From Cymbomonas tetramitiformis (lineage: Eukaryota > Chlorophyta > Pyramimonadophyceae > Pyramimonadales > Pyramimonadaceae): a DNA stretch of 13,325 nt. The position numbers were made by a program, and so were the translations under genes. Shown here one piece after another: positions 1-6,942 of this stretch; position 1 is the stretch's first letter, and every line of letters begins with the position of its first letter. The stretch is taken from NCBI GenBank assembly GCA_001247695.2, contig LGRX02012676.1, forward strand, positions 1 through 13,325. Direction: 5' to 3'. The notes under the pieces are model-generated. The model did not search any database. It saw only the letters and a list, made by a program, of their open reading frames with translations, and was not told where the DNA came from.

Positions 1-122
1 GAGGCCAGGTTGCATGCTGGGGAGCCAGGTTGCATGCTGTGGAAGGCAGGTTGCATGCTGGGGAGGTCAGGTTGCATGCTTGGAAGGCTGGGTTGCATGC
101 TGGGGAGGTCAGGTTGCATGCT
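1..122 (+). repeat. Tandem array of 21 bp GCATGC-centred repeats (left array)
   Basis: Six copies of a unit with the core GGTTGCATGCTGG start at 8, 28, 49, 70, 91 and 112, so the period is 20-21 bp. The unit alternates between GGGAGGTCA and GGAAGGC spacers. The array begins at or before the window edge and ends about 18 bp before the stop codon of the minus-strand SWIM-finger gene remnant. The same core occurs in reverse orientation at 1681-1790, on the other side of that gene, so the two arrays are arranged like terminal inverted repeats. The 21 bp period keeps a seven-residue repeat open on the plus strand, which I take as a by-product. Confidence 0.85.
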
Positions 123-139
123 GAGATCTGGGGTGGGAT

Positions 140-1273
140 TCACCTGGACCCGTGTCCGGTCAATTCCTCCGTGGAAGCCCATTCAGTGACCCCCGTTTCA
201 TATTGCGTCAAATATCTCGCGACTAAACCATGTTTCTTGGTGTTGTGGAAACGCCGATCACCCTTCAGTTGGTTCACCAGGTGCACGTTGCCATCCACCA
301 ATGCCTCCTCCTGGAGCTGTGAGGATGCGGCAGCAGCTAGCTCTTGGGCATGCAACTGAGACACAGTTTCAAACCGTTTTCGTGGCACTTTGCGCTTGCG
401 TGGATTCTTTTGGATACCCTTGTCAACCTTGTCCAACCGTCGTTTGTTTGCTTGTTTGCCTTTGTAAGTCGGGCTCGCTAGAACGCGGCTCGCACGAGAT
501 GACGCGTCCGCGGCACGAGCAGATGCGACAGCAACCTCCTTAGCAGCCGCGACCTGATGCAAGGCTTGATTCGCAGCGAGCTGTAAACGATGATTCAAAA
601 TGCGTTGAGAAGATGCCTTGGATCTTGGACTCAACTCGTTGATGGCTTGGTGAAACCGATTAAGAATCTGTGTGGTTTGACGAAACATCGGGGAGGATGC
701 CAAGGGTGCCTCGGGGTCCGCTCCAGCCGGTTCCTGAGAGACCTCCCCGACTGCACCCTCGCCAGCATCTCCGCCTTGCCCGGGTGCCTCATCGAAGGGT
801 GCCTCGGGGTCCGCTCCAGCCGGTTCCTGAGAGACCTCCCCGACTGCACCCTCGCCAGCATCTCCGCCTTGCCCGGGTGCCTCATCGAAGGGTGCCTCGG
901 GGTCCGCTCCAGCCGGTTCCTGAGAGACCTCCCCGACTGCACCCTCGCCAGCATCTCCGCCTTGCCCGGGTGCCTCATCGAAGGGTGCCTCGGGGTCCGC
1001 TTCAGCCGGTTCCTGAGAGACCTCCCCGACTGCACCCTCGCCAGCATCTCCGCCTTGCCCGGGTGCCTCATCGAAGGGTGCCTCGGGGTCCGCTTCAGCC
1101 GGTTCCCGAGAGACCTCCCCGACTGCACCCTCGCCAGCATCTCCGCCTTGCCCGGGTGCCTCATCGAAGGGTGCCTCGGGGTCCGCTTCAGCCGGTTCCC
1201 GAGAGACCTCACCGATCGACTGCACCCTCGCCAGCACCCTCCCCTTCGTCGGTGGCACCCACGAACTCATCAT
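140..1273 (-). pseudogene. C-terminal part of SWIM-finger gene, with 31-residue tandem repeats
   Basis: This frame encodes up to 377 residues. After about 20 residues it holds five full and one partial copy of a 31-residue acidic, Gly/Ala/Pro-rich repeat (typical segment DPEAPFDEAPGQGG), residues about 21-190. The rest is not repetitive: a Gln/Ala-rich, probably helical stretch, a basic patch (KRRLDKVDKGIQKNPRKRK) and a C-terminal block ending near TQYETGVTEW. The ATG at 1273 is probably not the true start, because the upstream frame (1209-1613) reads GEGAGEGAV, the end of one repeat unit, and is thrown out of frame by an extra GATC at 1214-1217. The two frames are therefore best seen as one frameshifted gene. 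I do not recognise the C-terminal domain; a degenerate transposase or transposon-borne accessory protein is an inference from the flanking inverted arrays. Confidence 0.6.
704..1212 (-). repeat. 93 bp coding tandem repeat, about 5.5 copies
   Basis: On the plus strand the unit starts with GGGTGCCTCGGGGTCCGCT at 704, 797, 890, 983, 1076 and 1169, exactly 93 bp apart. Copies differ by few substitutions (for example CTCCAGCC versus TTCAGCC, and CCTGAGAG versus CCCGAGAG). The period is 31 codons, so copy-number changes keep the minus-strand frame. The near identity of copies indicates recent expansion. Confidence 0.95.
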
Positions 1274-1613
1274 CGGTGATCCAGGTATGCACGGTGGCCT
1301 CCAGGAGTTTCTGCCGCTCCTCTTGATCCTTCGAGAGAGGCCCGATGTGCGTCAAGGACTCCAGCTCCTGATGCAAAGATCGAAGTAGGGATACGGGAAT
1401 TGAAGACACACTCGCCGTGCATGCCAGTGATGGCGAAGTTCCCTGGAGCGGCTGCTGGGGACTTAAAATTGGACTTGTACCTTTCATGTCAAAAATCCCA
1501 TTGTCGATGACCACCTTGAAGATGTGTTTGCACATTCGCCCTTGTTTTGCGGTATAGCACGTGCCCAAACCCATGTGCAATGGTTGGGCCACTTGCCAGG
1601 GGAACAATGTCAC
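1209..1613 (-). pseudogene. N-terminal fragment with degenerate SWIM zinc finger
   Basis: The 134-residue frame contains GTCYTAKQGRMCKHIFKVV near its start, which matches the SWIM-finger pattern of MULE-type transposases and related proteins (CxC, then a short linker with G, then CKH). The second cysteine of the CxC pair is replaced by threonine, so metal binding may be lost. A Ser/Leu-rich linker and an acidic segment follow, and the frame ends at 1209 just inside the tandem-repeat region because of a 4-base insertion (see 1214-1217). A SWIM finger normally follows a catalytic domain, and none is present upstream: only about 65 bp separate this frame from the GCATGC array. Either the 5' part was lost, or it lies in an upstream exon; TATGTAG just before 1613 (minus strand) could be a splice acceptor. 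Confidence 0.5.
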
Positions 1614-1680
1614 CTACATACCAACCAATTACACTCAAATTGCATTCGTATCAGGCTTCTGCATTTGCTTGGTAGGCAAC

Positions 1681-1790
1681 CCAGCATGCAACCCAGCATG
1701 CAACACGGCATGCACGCAACCCCGCATGCATCACGGCATGCAACCCAGCATGCAACCCAGCATGCATCACGGCATGCAACTCGCTGTCAT
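1681..1790 (-). repeat. 12 bp GCATGC tandem array, reverse orientation (right array)
   Basis: Eight GCATGC cores lie in a row, mostly 12 bp apart, with spacers AACCCA, ATCACG and ACGCAACCCC. Read on this strand the core is CCAGCATGCAACC, the reverse complement of the left array at 1-122. The array ends where the longer hairpin arm continues with unique sequence to 1815. Confidence 0.85.
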
Positions 1791-1950
1791 ACCGTTGACC
1801 TACAATTCACTTTTGCATCTGCATCCGGTGGAAGGGGGCGAAATTCCATAAGGAAGCATACAAAAGCGAATTGTAGGTCAACGGTATGACAGTGAGTTGC
1901 ATGCCGTGATGCATGCTGGGTTGCATGCTGGGTTGCATGCTGGGTTGCAT
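1726..1950. repeat. Long inverted repeat (about 90 bp arms, 45 bp loop)
   Basis: The left arm 1726-1815 and right arm 1861-1950 are reverse complements. The inner 60 bases (1756-1815 against 1861-1920) differ at only two positions, and the outer 30 consist of GCATGC repeats with about three mismatches. The inner unique part includes GTCATACCGTTGACCTACA. The loop is 1816-1860. Such near-perfect arms suggest a foldback or MITE-like element, or two head-to-head element ends. Confidence 0.85.
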
Positions 1951-2126
1951 GCGGTAGCATAATGATTCGGGAATAGATAACTCCAAAATGGGGAATAGAA
2001 ATTTCAATCTGTTTTTGGGGAATAGGTGTGTGACACATGCATATGCGTCTAAAGTTTTGCGTTTAAATTTTTAATAAAGCGTTAAAATTTCCCCCCCACC
2101 CATCTGTTCACTTTCGTTTTGCAAAC

Positions 2127-2255
2127 ATGAGGAAGCCTCCGAAAAAGTACACTAGGGTGTGCCTTTCTTGCGATAATGGCGGGTATCGATGTACTGTTGA
2201 ACACACTGATGGTATGCATTTTATTGTCCTCTATTCAAGAAAAAGGACAGGGTAA
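2127..2255 (+). CDS. Possible small Cys-containing ORF or first exon (42 residues)
   Basis: An ATG at 2127 opens a 42-codon frame, MRKPPKKYTRVCLSCDNGG then YRCTVEHTDGMHF, ending at a TAA in 2253-2255. It has a basic start and a CxxC followed by a third cysteine and a histidine, as in half of a zinc ribbon. The upstream stretch is AT-rich (TTTTTAATAAAGCG). The end of the frame, ACAGGGTAAAAG, also resembles a 5' splice site, so this could be the first exon of a longer gene. No homology is recognised and the length is close to what chance allows. Confidence 0.25.
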   Translation: MRKPPKKYTRVCLSCDNGGYRCTVEHTDGMHFIVLYSRKRTG

Positions 2256-2370
2256 AAGATTCTCCATCAAAAATGAAAGGTGCGTTGCCCTTGCTTTCCA
2301 CGGTTCCCTTGTACAGTTGACTACATATATAATAAGTGTTAGGAACAACTTTTTTTGCGCAAGCAAGATT

Positions 2371-2495
2371 ACGGGGCTTTCATTGAACCAGATACGGGGC
2401 TTTCATTGAACTAGATACAGGGCTTTCGTTGAACCAGATACGTGGCTTTCGTTGAACCAGGTACCGTACGTGGCTTTCATCGAACGAGATACGTA
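2371..2495 (+). repeat. Minisatellite, five copies of a 23-28 bp unit
   Basis: The unit ACGKGGCTTTCRTTGAACCA followed by GAT recurs with GGCTTTC at 2374, 2398, 2421, 2444 and 2472. Intervals are 24, 23, 23 and 28 bp, the last enlarged by a GTACCGTACG insert. Copies diverge by a few bases. No gene overlaps convincingly. Confidence 0.85.
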
Positions 2496-3071
2496 ATGCT
2501 ACGCGAGTTCCTGACCACGATACCCAGTGTGCAGGCAATTCTGCTTAAATTAGAAAGGGTTGGAAGCAAGATCCGTTCGGAATCTAGGATGCTGGACGGG
2601 TCTTGAGAGGGGGGTAATGGGCGTGATTCGAGCCAGCCAACTCGACTCACGCCCAACAGGGACGCATCCTGCACAGCATGAACATATCACGCATATCATA
2701 TAAGCATAATAAACACATACTGACCGTTTGGCAGTGCAATTTCACCTCTAGCGGAAACGCGGATGTCAACCGCGTCCACGTTTCCGCTAGGCGTTTCTTC
2801 CCTCATTCGCGCGCTCGTTTGCAAGAGAGCCTGGGCAACGGATGAGGGAAGCGTTAGCAAAAATAGTATTTCGTATGCGTTGTTTTTCCTAAACAAATTG
2901 CACAAACTGAACGGTCAACCACACATCTCGTTGTGGGATGACGCGTTCATTTGGCGGAAGCGGGTGGAATTTAAGGAATTTGAAACCCGCAATAGTTGCG
3001 CTACATGGGGTTTCATCTTCTTTGCGAAACGGGTACCCACATCATACTAAGTAGGAATATGTGATAATATT
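2496..3071. other. No supported gene; AT-rich spacer with a hairpin
   Basis: Short frames exist on both strands (up to 95 codons on plus, 2763-3050) but show no domain or codon pattern that I would trust. The plus frame is in phase with the Gag-like frame that follows and is separated from it by one TAA at 3048-3050, so it might be a 5' part of that element. Confidence 0.5.
2748..2790. repeat. Stem-loop with two-part stem
   Basis: CTAGCGGAAACG (2748-2759) pairs with CGTTTCCGCTAG (2779-2790). Inside, CGCGG (2758-2762) pairs with CCGCG (2770-2774) around the loop ATGTCAA, leaving TCCA bulged; the two stems share a CG at the junction, so one of them loses two pairs. It lies in non-coding sequence upstream of the Gag-like frame. 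Its role is unknown. Confidence 0.7.
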
Positions 3072-4196
3072 TTGAAGCAAAAGATTACTCAGATTAGTAT
3101 ACAATCTTTATTTCGCTGGACAGGGGCACACTCCCGGAGAGAAAGCCTTCCGCCTTTAGTTAAAATTGCATATTTAACAAATCAACTACTTTGGGACTCC
3201 TTGGTGACTGCCTTGGAGGCCTCTTTCGTCAACAAGGACACCGCCAGCGAGGATATTTTTGACCTCGTGGACGTCACCAAGGAAGTTCACCCCATTTACA
3301 ACGACATTTTGCTTCGTGCTTTAGTGATGTCTTTGACGACTCCCCACTCTCCAGCTCGAAGGTGGGTTGACGCTTCGGCCCGAATTTCTCCTCGTGACGG
3401 TAAGCGAGCTCTGTTGGAGATCACCAAGCGGCTCCTGCCGCCTGGACATCGACCGCTCCGCCACCACGAAGAGCTCTTAAGCATTTCTTTTGGTTCGTCT
3501 GATGACCCTGAGCCCTTAGTCGCGCAATTCGACGAATGCCTGAAAGCTATTGCGGCTAGCGGAGCGGGCCCCCTGGACGATGAAGCCGCCAAGAGGCAGC
3601 TATTGGCGGCACTGGACGTCGAGTTCTACAAAGAGGTGATTACCCCACTTCGCCTGGACACTAAACTAGCGAAGGTGGGCATCGAAGAGATTTACACCCA
3701 CGTTCTGGAGGTGTGGTGGTGTGCGAACCCGAATGGCCCTCCCAACCGCCCAAAGGCTGTGCCTGCCCCGACGCACACGCCTCTCGGGTTGGCCTACACA
3801 GGTAACGCGCAGAGTGACGTTTCGGACTTCCTCGAGGAGTTCGCTCGTGTGATTGGTGAGGCCACTACCCTTCTTGCCTCCCTACGACAAGACGAGCGAG
3901 ATGTTTCCCGAGACACAACGCCGCCACGGAGAGATTCTCACCGTCCACATGGAGGCGGTGGTGTGAGATTTCCACCGTCCAAGTGGCGTGATGAGCGGAA
4001 CCGTCGTACGGACGGTAAATTTCACGGGCGTGACCGTCGCGTGGGGTGGAAGCACCGCTTCGCGGCATCCCCACTCCCGAAAGGCGGGAATTGGCCTCAG
4101 GGTATTAGAACGACGATCGCTCTTAATTGGAAGATGCGCTCTGAATTGGAAGATTTTTTGAAGGTCATTGTTTTGATGTTTTTTACATTATTTTAA
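3072..4196 (+). CDS. Retrotransposon Gag-like protein, partial or decayed
   Basis: The open frame spans 374 codons after the TAA at 3048 but has no ATG before codon 86 (position 3327), so the 5' part is missing, spliced or decayed. The middle resembles LTR-retrotransposon Gag (UBN2/copia-like): a segment DGKRALLEITKRLLPPGHR, then DDPEPLVAQFDECLKAI, a run DDEAAKRQLLAAL and a final helix ending in VLEVWW. After about residue 230 comes a Pro-rich linker, then an Arg/Gly/Asp-rich basic tail (residues about 275-330) that could bind RNA. No CCHC zinc knuckle is seen. The frame ends in unrelated AT-rich codons, and no protease, integrase or reverse transcriptase follows, so it is an isolated remnant. 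The family call rests on pattern resemblance only. Confidence 0.5.
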   Translation: MKQKITQISIQSLFRWTGAHSRRESLPPLVKIAYLTNQLLWDSLVTALEASFVNKDTASEDIFDLVDVTKEVHPIYNDILLRALVMSLTTPHSPARRWVDASARISPRDGKRALLEITKRLLPPGHRPLRHHEELLSISFGSSDDPEPLVAQFDECLKAIAASGAGPLDDEAAKRQLLAALDVEFYKEVITPLRLDTKLAKVGIEEIYTHVLEVWWCANPNGPPNRPKAVPAPTHTPLGLAYTGNAQSDVSDFLEEFARVIGEATTLLASLRQDERDVSRDTTPPRRDSHRPHGGGGVRFPPSKWRDERNRRTDGKFHGRDRRVGWKHRFAASPLPKGGNWPQGIRTTIALNWKMRSELEDFLKVIVLMFFTLF

Positions 4197-4714
4197 ACAT
4201 ATCATGCCCAAAAAATAGGGTGGTTATAATTTTGGAAGTTTTTCTCATCGTACGAGGCGGGGTTTTCAGAATTCTTACGCGTGACTCTTAGGCAAATTGA
4301 GGAGTGTTCCAAAAATCCACATATGGTATTAGATCGAGATTAAAGGTTATAAAATGGAAGTAAAAAGGGAAAAATATGTACCTATTTATCGTATGTTTGA
4401 TATTTTCATCGATATCAGCACAATTTTGCCAAAACCCCCCTCAAACCCTATGCTTTATCACACGCGTATTCACAAAGGGCGGGTAACATATGTAAAGGTT
4501 CTTGCTAATGGTCCCGTCACGTGCTATGTTATAATGTAGTTTGCCATAAAAACATATTTGAACAAATAAAATATCAAGCACTTGCATCTCCGTGCAGATT
4601 TCTGGAGCAAATGGCCCTCTAGCGGGGGAAACCCTAAGTGGTAACACCAATTTAGGGTGTAAGCACAACCACATGTGTACATGCATGCACATACGTACTC
4701 TTGACTGCACTTAT
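4197..4714. other. No gene recognised
   Basis: AT-rich sequence with only short, unconvincing frames on either strand. The one structure noted is a small stem-loop in which ACCCTAA (4631-4637) pairs with TTAGGGT (4652-4658) around TGGT-AAC-ACCA. This stretch separates the Gag-like remnant from the convergent minus-strand gene at 4715-5747. Confidence 0.5.
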
Positions 4715-4900
4715 TTACTCTTCAGAGTTCTCCAGCAGTGCTTTTAAAAGCTCAGCTTTCTCCTCACAACCTGGAATTCCGCCTTGAACACCAGATTTTG
4801 CGGTCTCATCCCAGCATCTCAACACCTCGTTCACGTCAAATGTAGACTTCATGCGAAGGGTGCGCCGGGCACCCCGTACGAAAGCTCCAGCCTCACTCAC
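4715..4900 (-). CDS. Probable 3' coding end of the 4893-5747 gene, in another frame
   Basis: About 61 codons lie open in a frame shifted by one relative to the upstream frame that ends at 4893. The C-terminal 40 residues look like real protein: FDVNEVLRCWDETAKSGVQG, then a helical, charged tail EEKAELLKALLENSEE. There is no ATG at the 5' end; the first is internal, about 16 codons in. The junction carries CTCT-GTGAGT, a perfect 5' splice-site sequence, so an intron is one explanation, though I could not find an acceptor that rejoins the frames at a sensible intron size. A one-base indel is the alternative. Function is unknown. Confidence 0.35.
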   Translation of the reverse strand: MSEAGAFVRGARRTLRMKSTFDVNEVLRCWDETAKSGVQGGIPGCEEKAELLKALLENSEE

Positions 4901-5558
4901 AGAGTTGTTCTACCGTCTCGAACGTTCTCCGTGACTGTGCTGGCAACCAGAACTGCCAGGTTATCTCCTTCCGTGAGGCATGCTGCCCCACCACCTCCAC
5001 GAAATGGAGTGGGAGTGACTTACCGCCGTCCGGGAGCACAACGTTGAACCAACACTTGTCGCTGGCTTCCCCGCCTGCAACGGTCACGGCATAGCTGCCC
5101 ACAGTCATGTCCTCGAACCGGTAGTCGGCTGCCAAGTGTTCCTTCTGCGATGCCAAACGCATCCCACGGTCATATAGACTCTCGTCAACACCGGAGGAGT
5201 GCTCATCGTCGCCATCATCCGTGCCCTCACTGCTGCTGGGCTGTTTCTGCTGTTTTGGCTGCTTTCCAGGCTTCTTCTTGCGCGCTGCAACCTGCCGACT
5301 CCGACTGCGAGTGGCAAGATCCATCTCCATATCGGTATCATCGCTGTCGCCTTCGGAGGCGGGTGAAGTTCTGCGCGCCCTGTTTTGCCTTTGTGCGCCT
5401 GAAAACCTCTTGCGAGCAGCAGGTGGATCTCCTCTCCGACTCCTCTTTCCATTTGCTTCACGCCCACCTGCCTCTGCACGAACTGCGGGAGCTTCTTCAC
5501 CAGCTTCTTCTGCCTCTGCACGAACTGCGGGAGCTTCTTCACCAGCATCTTCTGCCTT
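4893..5558 (-). CDS. Unknown nuclear-type protein with acidic and basic tracts, main exon
   Basis: The frame is open for 221 codons from just after the TAG at 5559-5561 to the TGA at 4893. In order it holds two copies of a 14-residue unit (EAGEEAPAVRAEAE), a basic stretch (KRSRR, AARKRF), an acidic Ser/Asp run (SEGDSDDTDMEMD), a second basic block (AARKKKPGKQPKQQKQ), a second acidic run (SEGTDDGDDEHSSG), and then a compact, probably folded region with aromatic and beta-prone residues (VGSYAVTVAGG, CWFNVVLPDGG, ITWQFWLP). The last part faintly recalls BAH or chromo-barrel folds, but I would not assign it. The only ATG far upstream is at 5330; a start further 5' needs an upstream exon. CTTTAG immediately before the frame would serve as a splice acceptor. 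Confidence 0.45.
   Translation of the reverse strand, partial: KAEDAGEEAPAVRAEAEEAGEEAPAVRAEAGGREANGKRSRRGDPPAARKRFSGAQRQNRARRTSPASEGDSDDTDMEMDLATRSRSRQVAARKKKPGKQPKQQKQPSSSEGTDDGDDEHSSGVDESLYDRGMRLASQKEHLAADYRFEDMTVGSYAVTVAGGEASDKCWFNVVLPDGGKSLPLHFVEVVGQHASRKEITWQFWLPAQSRRTFETVEQLCE
5470..5553 (-). repeat. 42 bp coding tandem duplication
   Basis: Plus-strand GCCTCTGCACGAACTGCGGG recurs at 5470 and 5512, exactly 42 bp apart, and the two units are nearly identical. The period is 14 codons, so the minus-strand frame is kept. Confidence 0.9.
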
Positions 5559-5747
5559 CTAAAGCTGGATCAGGCGTTCCAACTTCTTGGTCTTGGTCGT
5601 AAGACCCCGCAGTTCAGCATTCCGCTCAGATAACACTCGGTGTAAGTGTTTATCCTCGTACCTGCGTAAGCGAACCCTAGTTTGAAACTTCTCTATACAC
5701 TTCGTATTATCTTCGCATACTCTTACACCGCAATGACGGACTCTCAC
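5559..5747 (-). CDS. Possible upstream coding segment, in frame with 4893-5558 across a TAG
   Basis: A 62-codon frame with no ATG ends at the TAG 5559-5561 and is in the same phase as the 221-codon frame that follows. Its second half is helix-prone and leucine-spaced (SERNAELRGLTTKTKKLERL), like a short coiled coil. Either the TAG is a true nonsense change, or the stretch is partly an intron: GTACGAG at 5661 and CTTTAG at 5559 would bound a 103-base intron, but that joins to a less protein-like frame. Its 5' end overlaps the start region of the divergent zinc-finger gene. Confidence 0.3.
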   Translation of the reverse strand: MRVRHCGVRVCEDNTKCIEKFQTRVRLRRYEDKHLHRVLSERNAELRGLTTKTKKLERLIQL

Positions 5748-5990
5748 GACGACGAGACTAGAATCCTGAGGGAAGTTTTCCCTGGATGAGTGAGGGTTTT
5801 CTTAGCGAAAATCAAGAACAAGGAACGACCTCTTCTACCGTCGTTCCGAACACACCAGGAACAACGGACTCGGACGACGAGGTTACAATCTTGCGGGAGG
5901 TCTTTCCTTGGTTGCAAAGCTCCACAACAGCGACACCTGAAGACGAAGCGACGACTTCTTCTACCGGGAATCAAATGGCTACTGCCCCGT
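5736..5990 (+). repeat. Diverged tandem duplication (about 128 bp) in the 5' end of the zinc-finger gene
   Basis: ACGGACTC with a following Asp-rich, ILREVFP-encoding block occurs at 5736 and again at 5864; TCTTCTACCG recurs at 5831 and 5957. Unit 1 reads TDSHDDETRILREVFPG then stops; unit 2 reads TDSDDEVTILREVFPW and stays open. The offset of 128 (not a multiple of three) puts them in different frames. The tail of unit 1 (CACACCAGGAACAA) has its counterpart beyond the insertion, at about 9430-9445 (CAACACAGGAGCAA), so unit 2 is split by the insertion. Confidence 0.75.
5786..5975 (+). pseudogene. RING-CH/C4HC3 zinc-finger gene, 5' half, interrupted by insertion
   Basis: From the ATG at 5786 there are 63 codons of Ser/Thr/Asp-rich, probably disordered sequence, including TDSDDEVTILREVFPW, up to the CAA at 5972-5974. 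Beyond that, reading runs into the insertion (5976 on) and gives unrelated sequence ending at 6184. Joined across the insertion the frame continues at 9422. An alternative start at 5733 has a better -3 base (G) but its frame stops after 18 codons at 5787, so it would need a frameshift. The upstream region is shared with the divergent minus-strand gene. The half encodes no catalytic or metal-binding residues by itself. Confidence 0.65.
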
Positions 5991-5993
5991 GGT

Positions 5994-6015
5994 TCGGTAC
6001 TATCTCAAGTACCGA
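5994..6015. repeat. CGGTAC hairpin, copy 1
   Basis: Perfect 8 bp stems (TCGGTACT and AGTACCGA) around the loop ATCTCA. It sits five bases inside the left terminal repeat of the insertion. Other copies are at 6194-6215 and, in both orientations, at 9354-9404. Confidence 0.9.
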
Positions 6016-6193
6016 AGCTTATCATCATGTAGGCCATGCTATCAGGTTATATGGTCTAAATGGCATCGTAGAAAAATCATTTAGGACCCATTTGATGTAT
6101 TGTTTATGGTGGTTTCAACGACAACCGCCACTTTGCATGTGTAAACATGCCATGCTTTCGAGGGGTGCAATGCCTGAAAATTAATTGTTTTGC

Positions 6194-6215
6194 TCGGTAC
6201 TATCTCAAGTACCGA
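6194..6215. repeat. CGGTAC hairpin, copy 2
   Basis: Identical to the copy at 5994-6015 and in the same orientation, 200 bp further in. The sequence around it shows no terminal repeat. Confidence 0.9.
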
Positions 6216-6312
6216 ACACGCGGAGGCCCATTAGGCTTAGTAGGCGGTCATCCCAAGTCTTATACATCGGCATGTTTCTTCATTGGGACCTAATGTCTCT
6301 TACCCATCTTTT

Positions 6313-6330
6313 TGTTGGCTGCAGCCAACA
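6313..6330. repeat. TGTTGGCTGCAGCCAACA palindrome, copy 1
   Basis: Perfect 18 bp palindrome four bases inside the left terminal repeat of the nested element. Confidence 0.9.
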
Positions 6331-6517
6331 TAAAACCCAAAGTTCCGAAGCATATTACACAAGGTTAATGGTACATATTGCTCCAAAGTAATGTTATTTG
6401 AAGGGCTACTAGACCTTTTAAAAAATGCCAATACGTGGTACACCTTCTTACACCCATGGGGGCTTGCATAATTGTGCCCTAGAGATGGGGTATGCTCGCG
6501 AAAATACAAAATGCTCA

Positions 6518-6541
6518 TTATGTTGGCTGCAGCCAACATAA
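6518..6541. repeat. TGTTGGCTGCAGCCAACA palindrome, copy 2
   Basis: Same core as at 6313, extended by TTA/TAA to a perfect 24 bp palindrome, in the interior of the nested element. It may mark an internal boundary or a second, overlapping copy. Confidence 0.9.
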
Positions 6542-6893
6542 GAAAATTGTGCAATGTGAGCGGCATGATAAGGGCATTGAAAATCGGACACCTGTGTTGT
6601 CAAGATCTCGAGCTGCTCTTTCTGGAGTGTCTTGTCAAAACTTTCATCCGAGTTCATCTTGACCCTCAAAATATCGATCGAAGTAACATGGGTATGTAAA
6701 CACCCACAATTCCTTGGGAACTTCACAAAATTTCACATCATTCTCTTGAAGAGTAACCCAAATTCTCTCCGATGATTTCGAGCGTCCCAATGTTGTTAAC
6801 GTATGTGTGAAAGAGAACATCCCCGCCGTCATTTTGAGCTAATAAAATGTACAATCCGATACCGACAGCTCCCGGCATTGTCAGCAAGGCTTC

Positions 6894-6942
6894 TGTTGGC
6901 TCCAGCCAACATAAGGGGCCCTAATGTTGGCTATAGCCAACA
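6894..6942. repeat. Pair of TGTTGGCT palindromes, copies 3 and 4
   Basis: 6894-6911 is TGTTGGCTCCAGCCAACA, with one central mismatch. 6925-6942 is TGTTGGCTATAGCCAACA, a perfect palindrome that directly adjoins the right terminal repeat of the nested element. They are 13 bases apart. Confidence 0.9.

Noticed and set aside
1..122. CRISPR-like array
   Set aside because: Units are contiguous 21 bp repeats with no unique spacers of equal length, and the setting is eukaryotic.
590..1326. Long plus-strand frames with repeats over the 93 bp array
   Set aside because: The 93 bp period is a multiple of three, so all frames stay open there. Only the minus frame continues into non-repetitive, protein-like sequence on both sides.
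1524..2038. His/Met-rich frames over the GCATGC arrays
   Set aside because: They are translations of 12 bp repeats and the hairpin arms; they have no non-repetitive core.
4324..4333. TGGTATTAGA, resembling a copia primer-binding site
   Set aside because: It lies downstream of the Gag-like frame rather than before it, and no LTR end was seen next to it.
4631..4658. CCCTAA and TTTAGGG as telomere-like repeats
   Set aside because: Each occurs once, as two arms of a small stem-loop; there is no tandem run.
5150..5602. Plus-strand frames opposite the 4893-5558 gene
   Set aside because: Leu/Cys/Ser-rich antisense shadows; the minus frame has ordered acidic, basic and folded parts.
5788..5803. 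GTGAGGGTTTTCTTAG as a 16-base intron
   Set aside because: Splice-like at both ends, but it does not remove the TGA at 5787 that ends the 5733 frame, and the length is far below usual introns.
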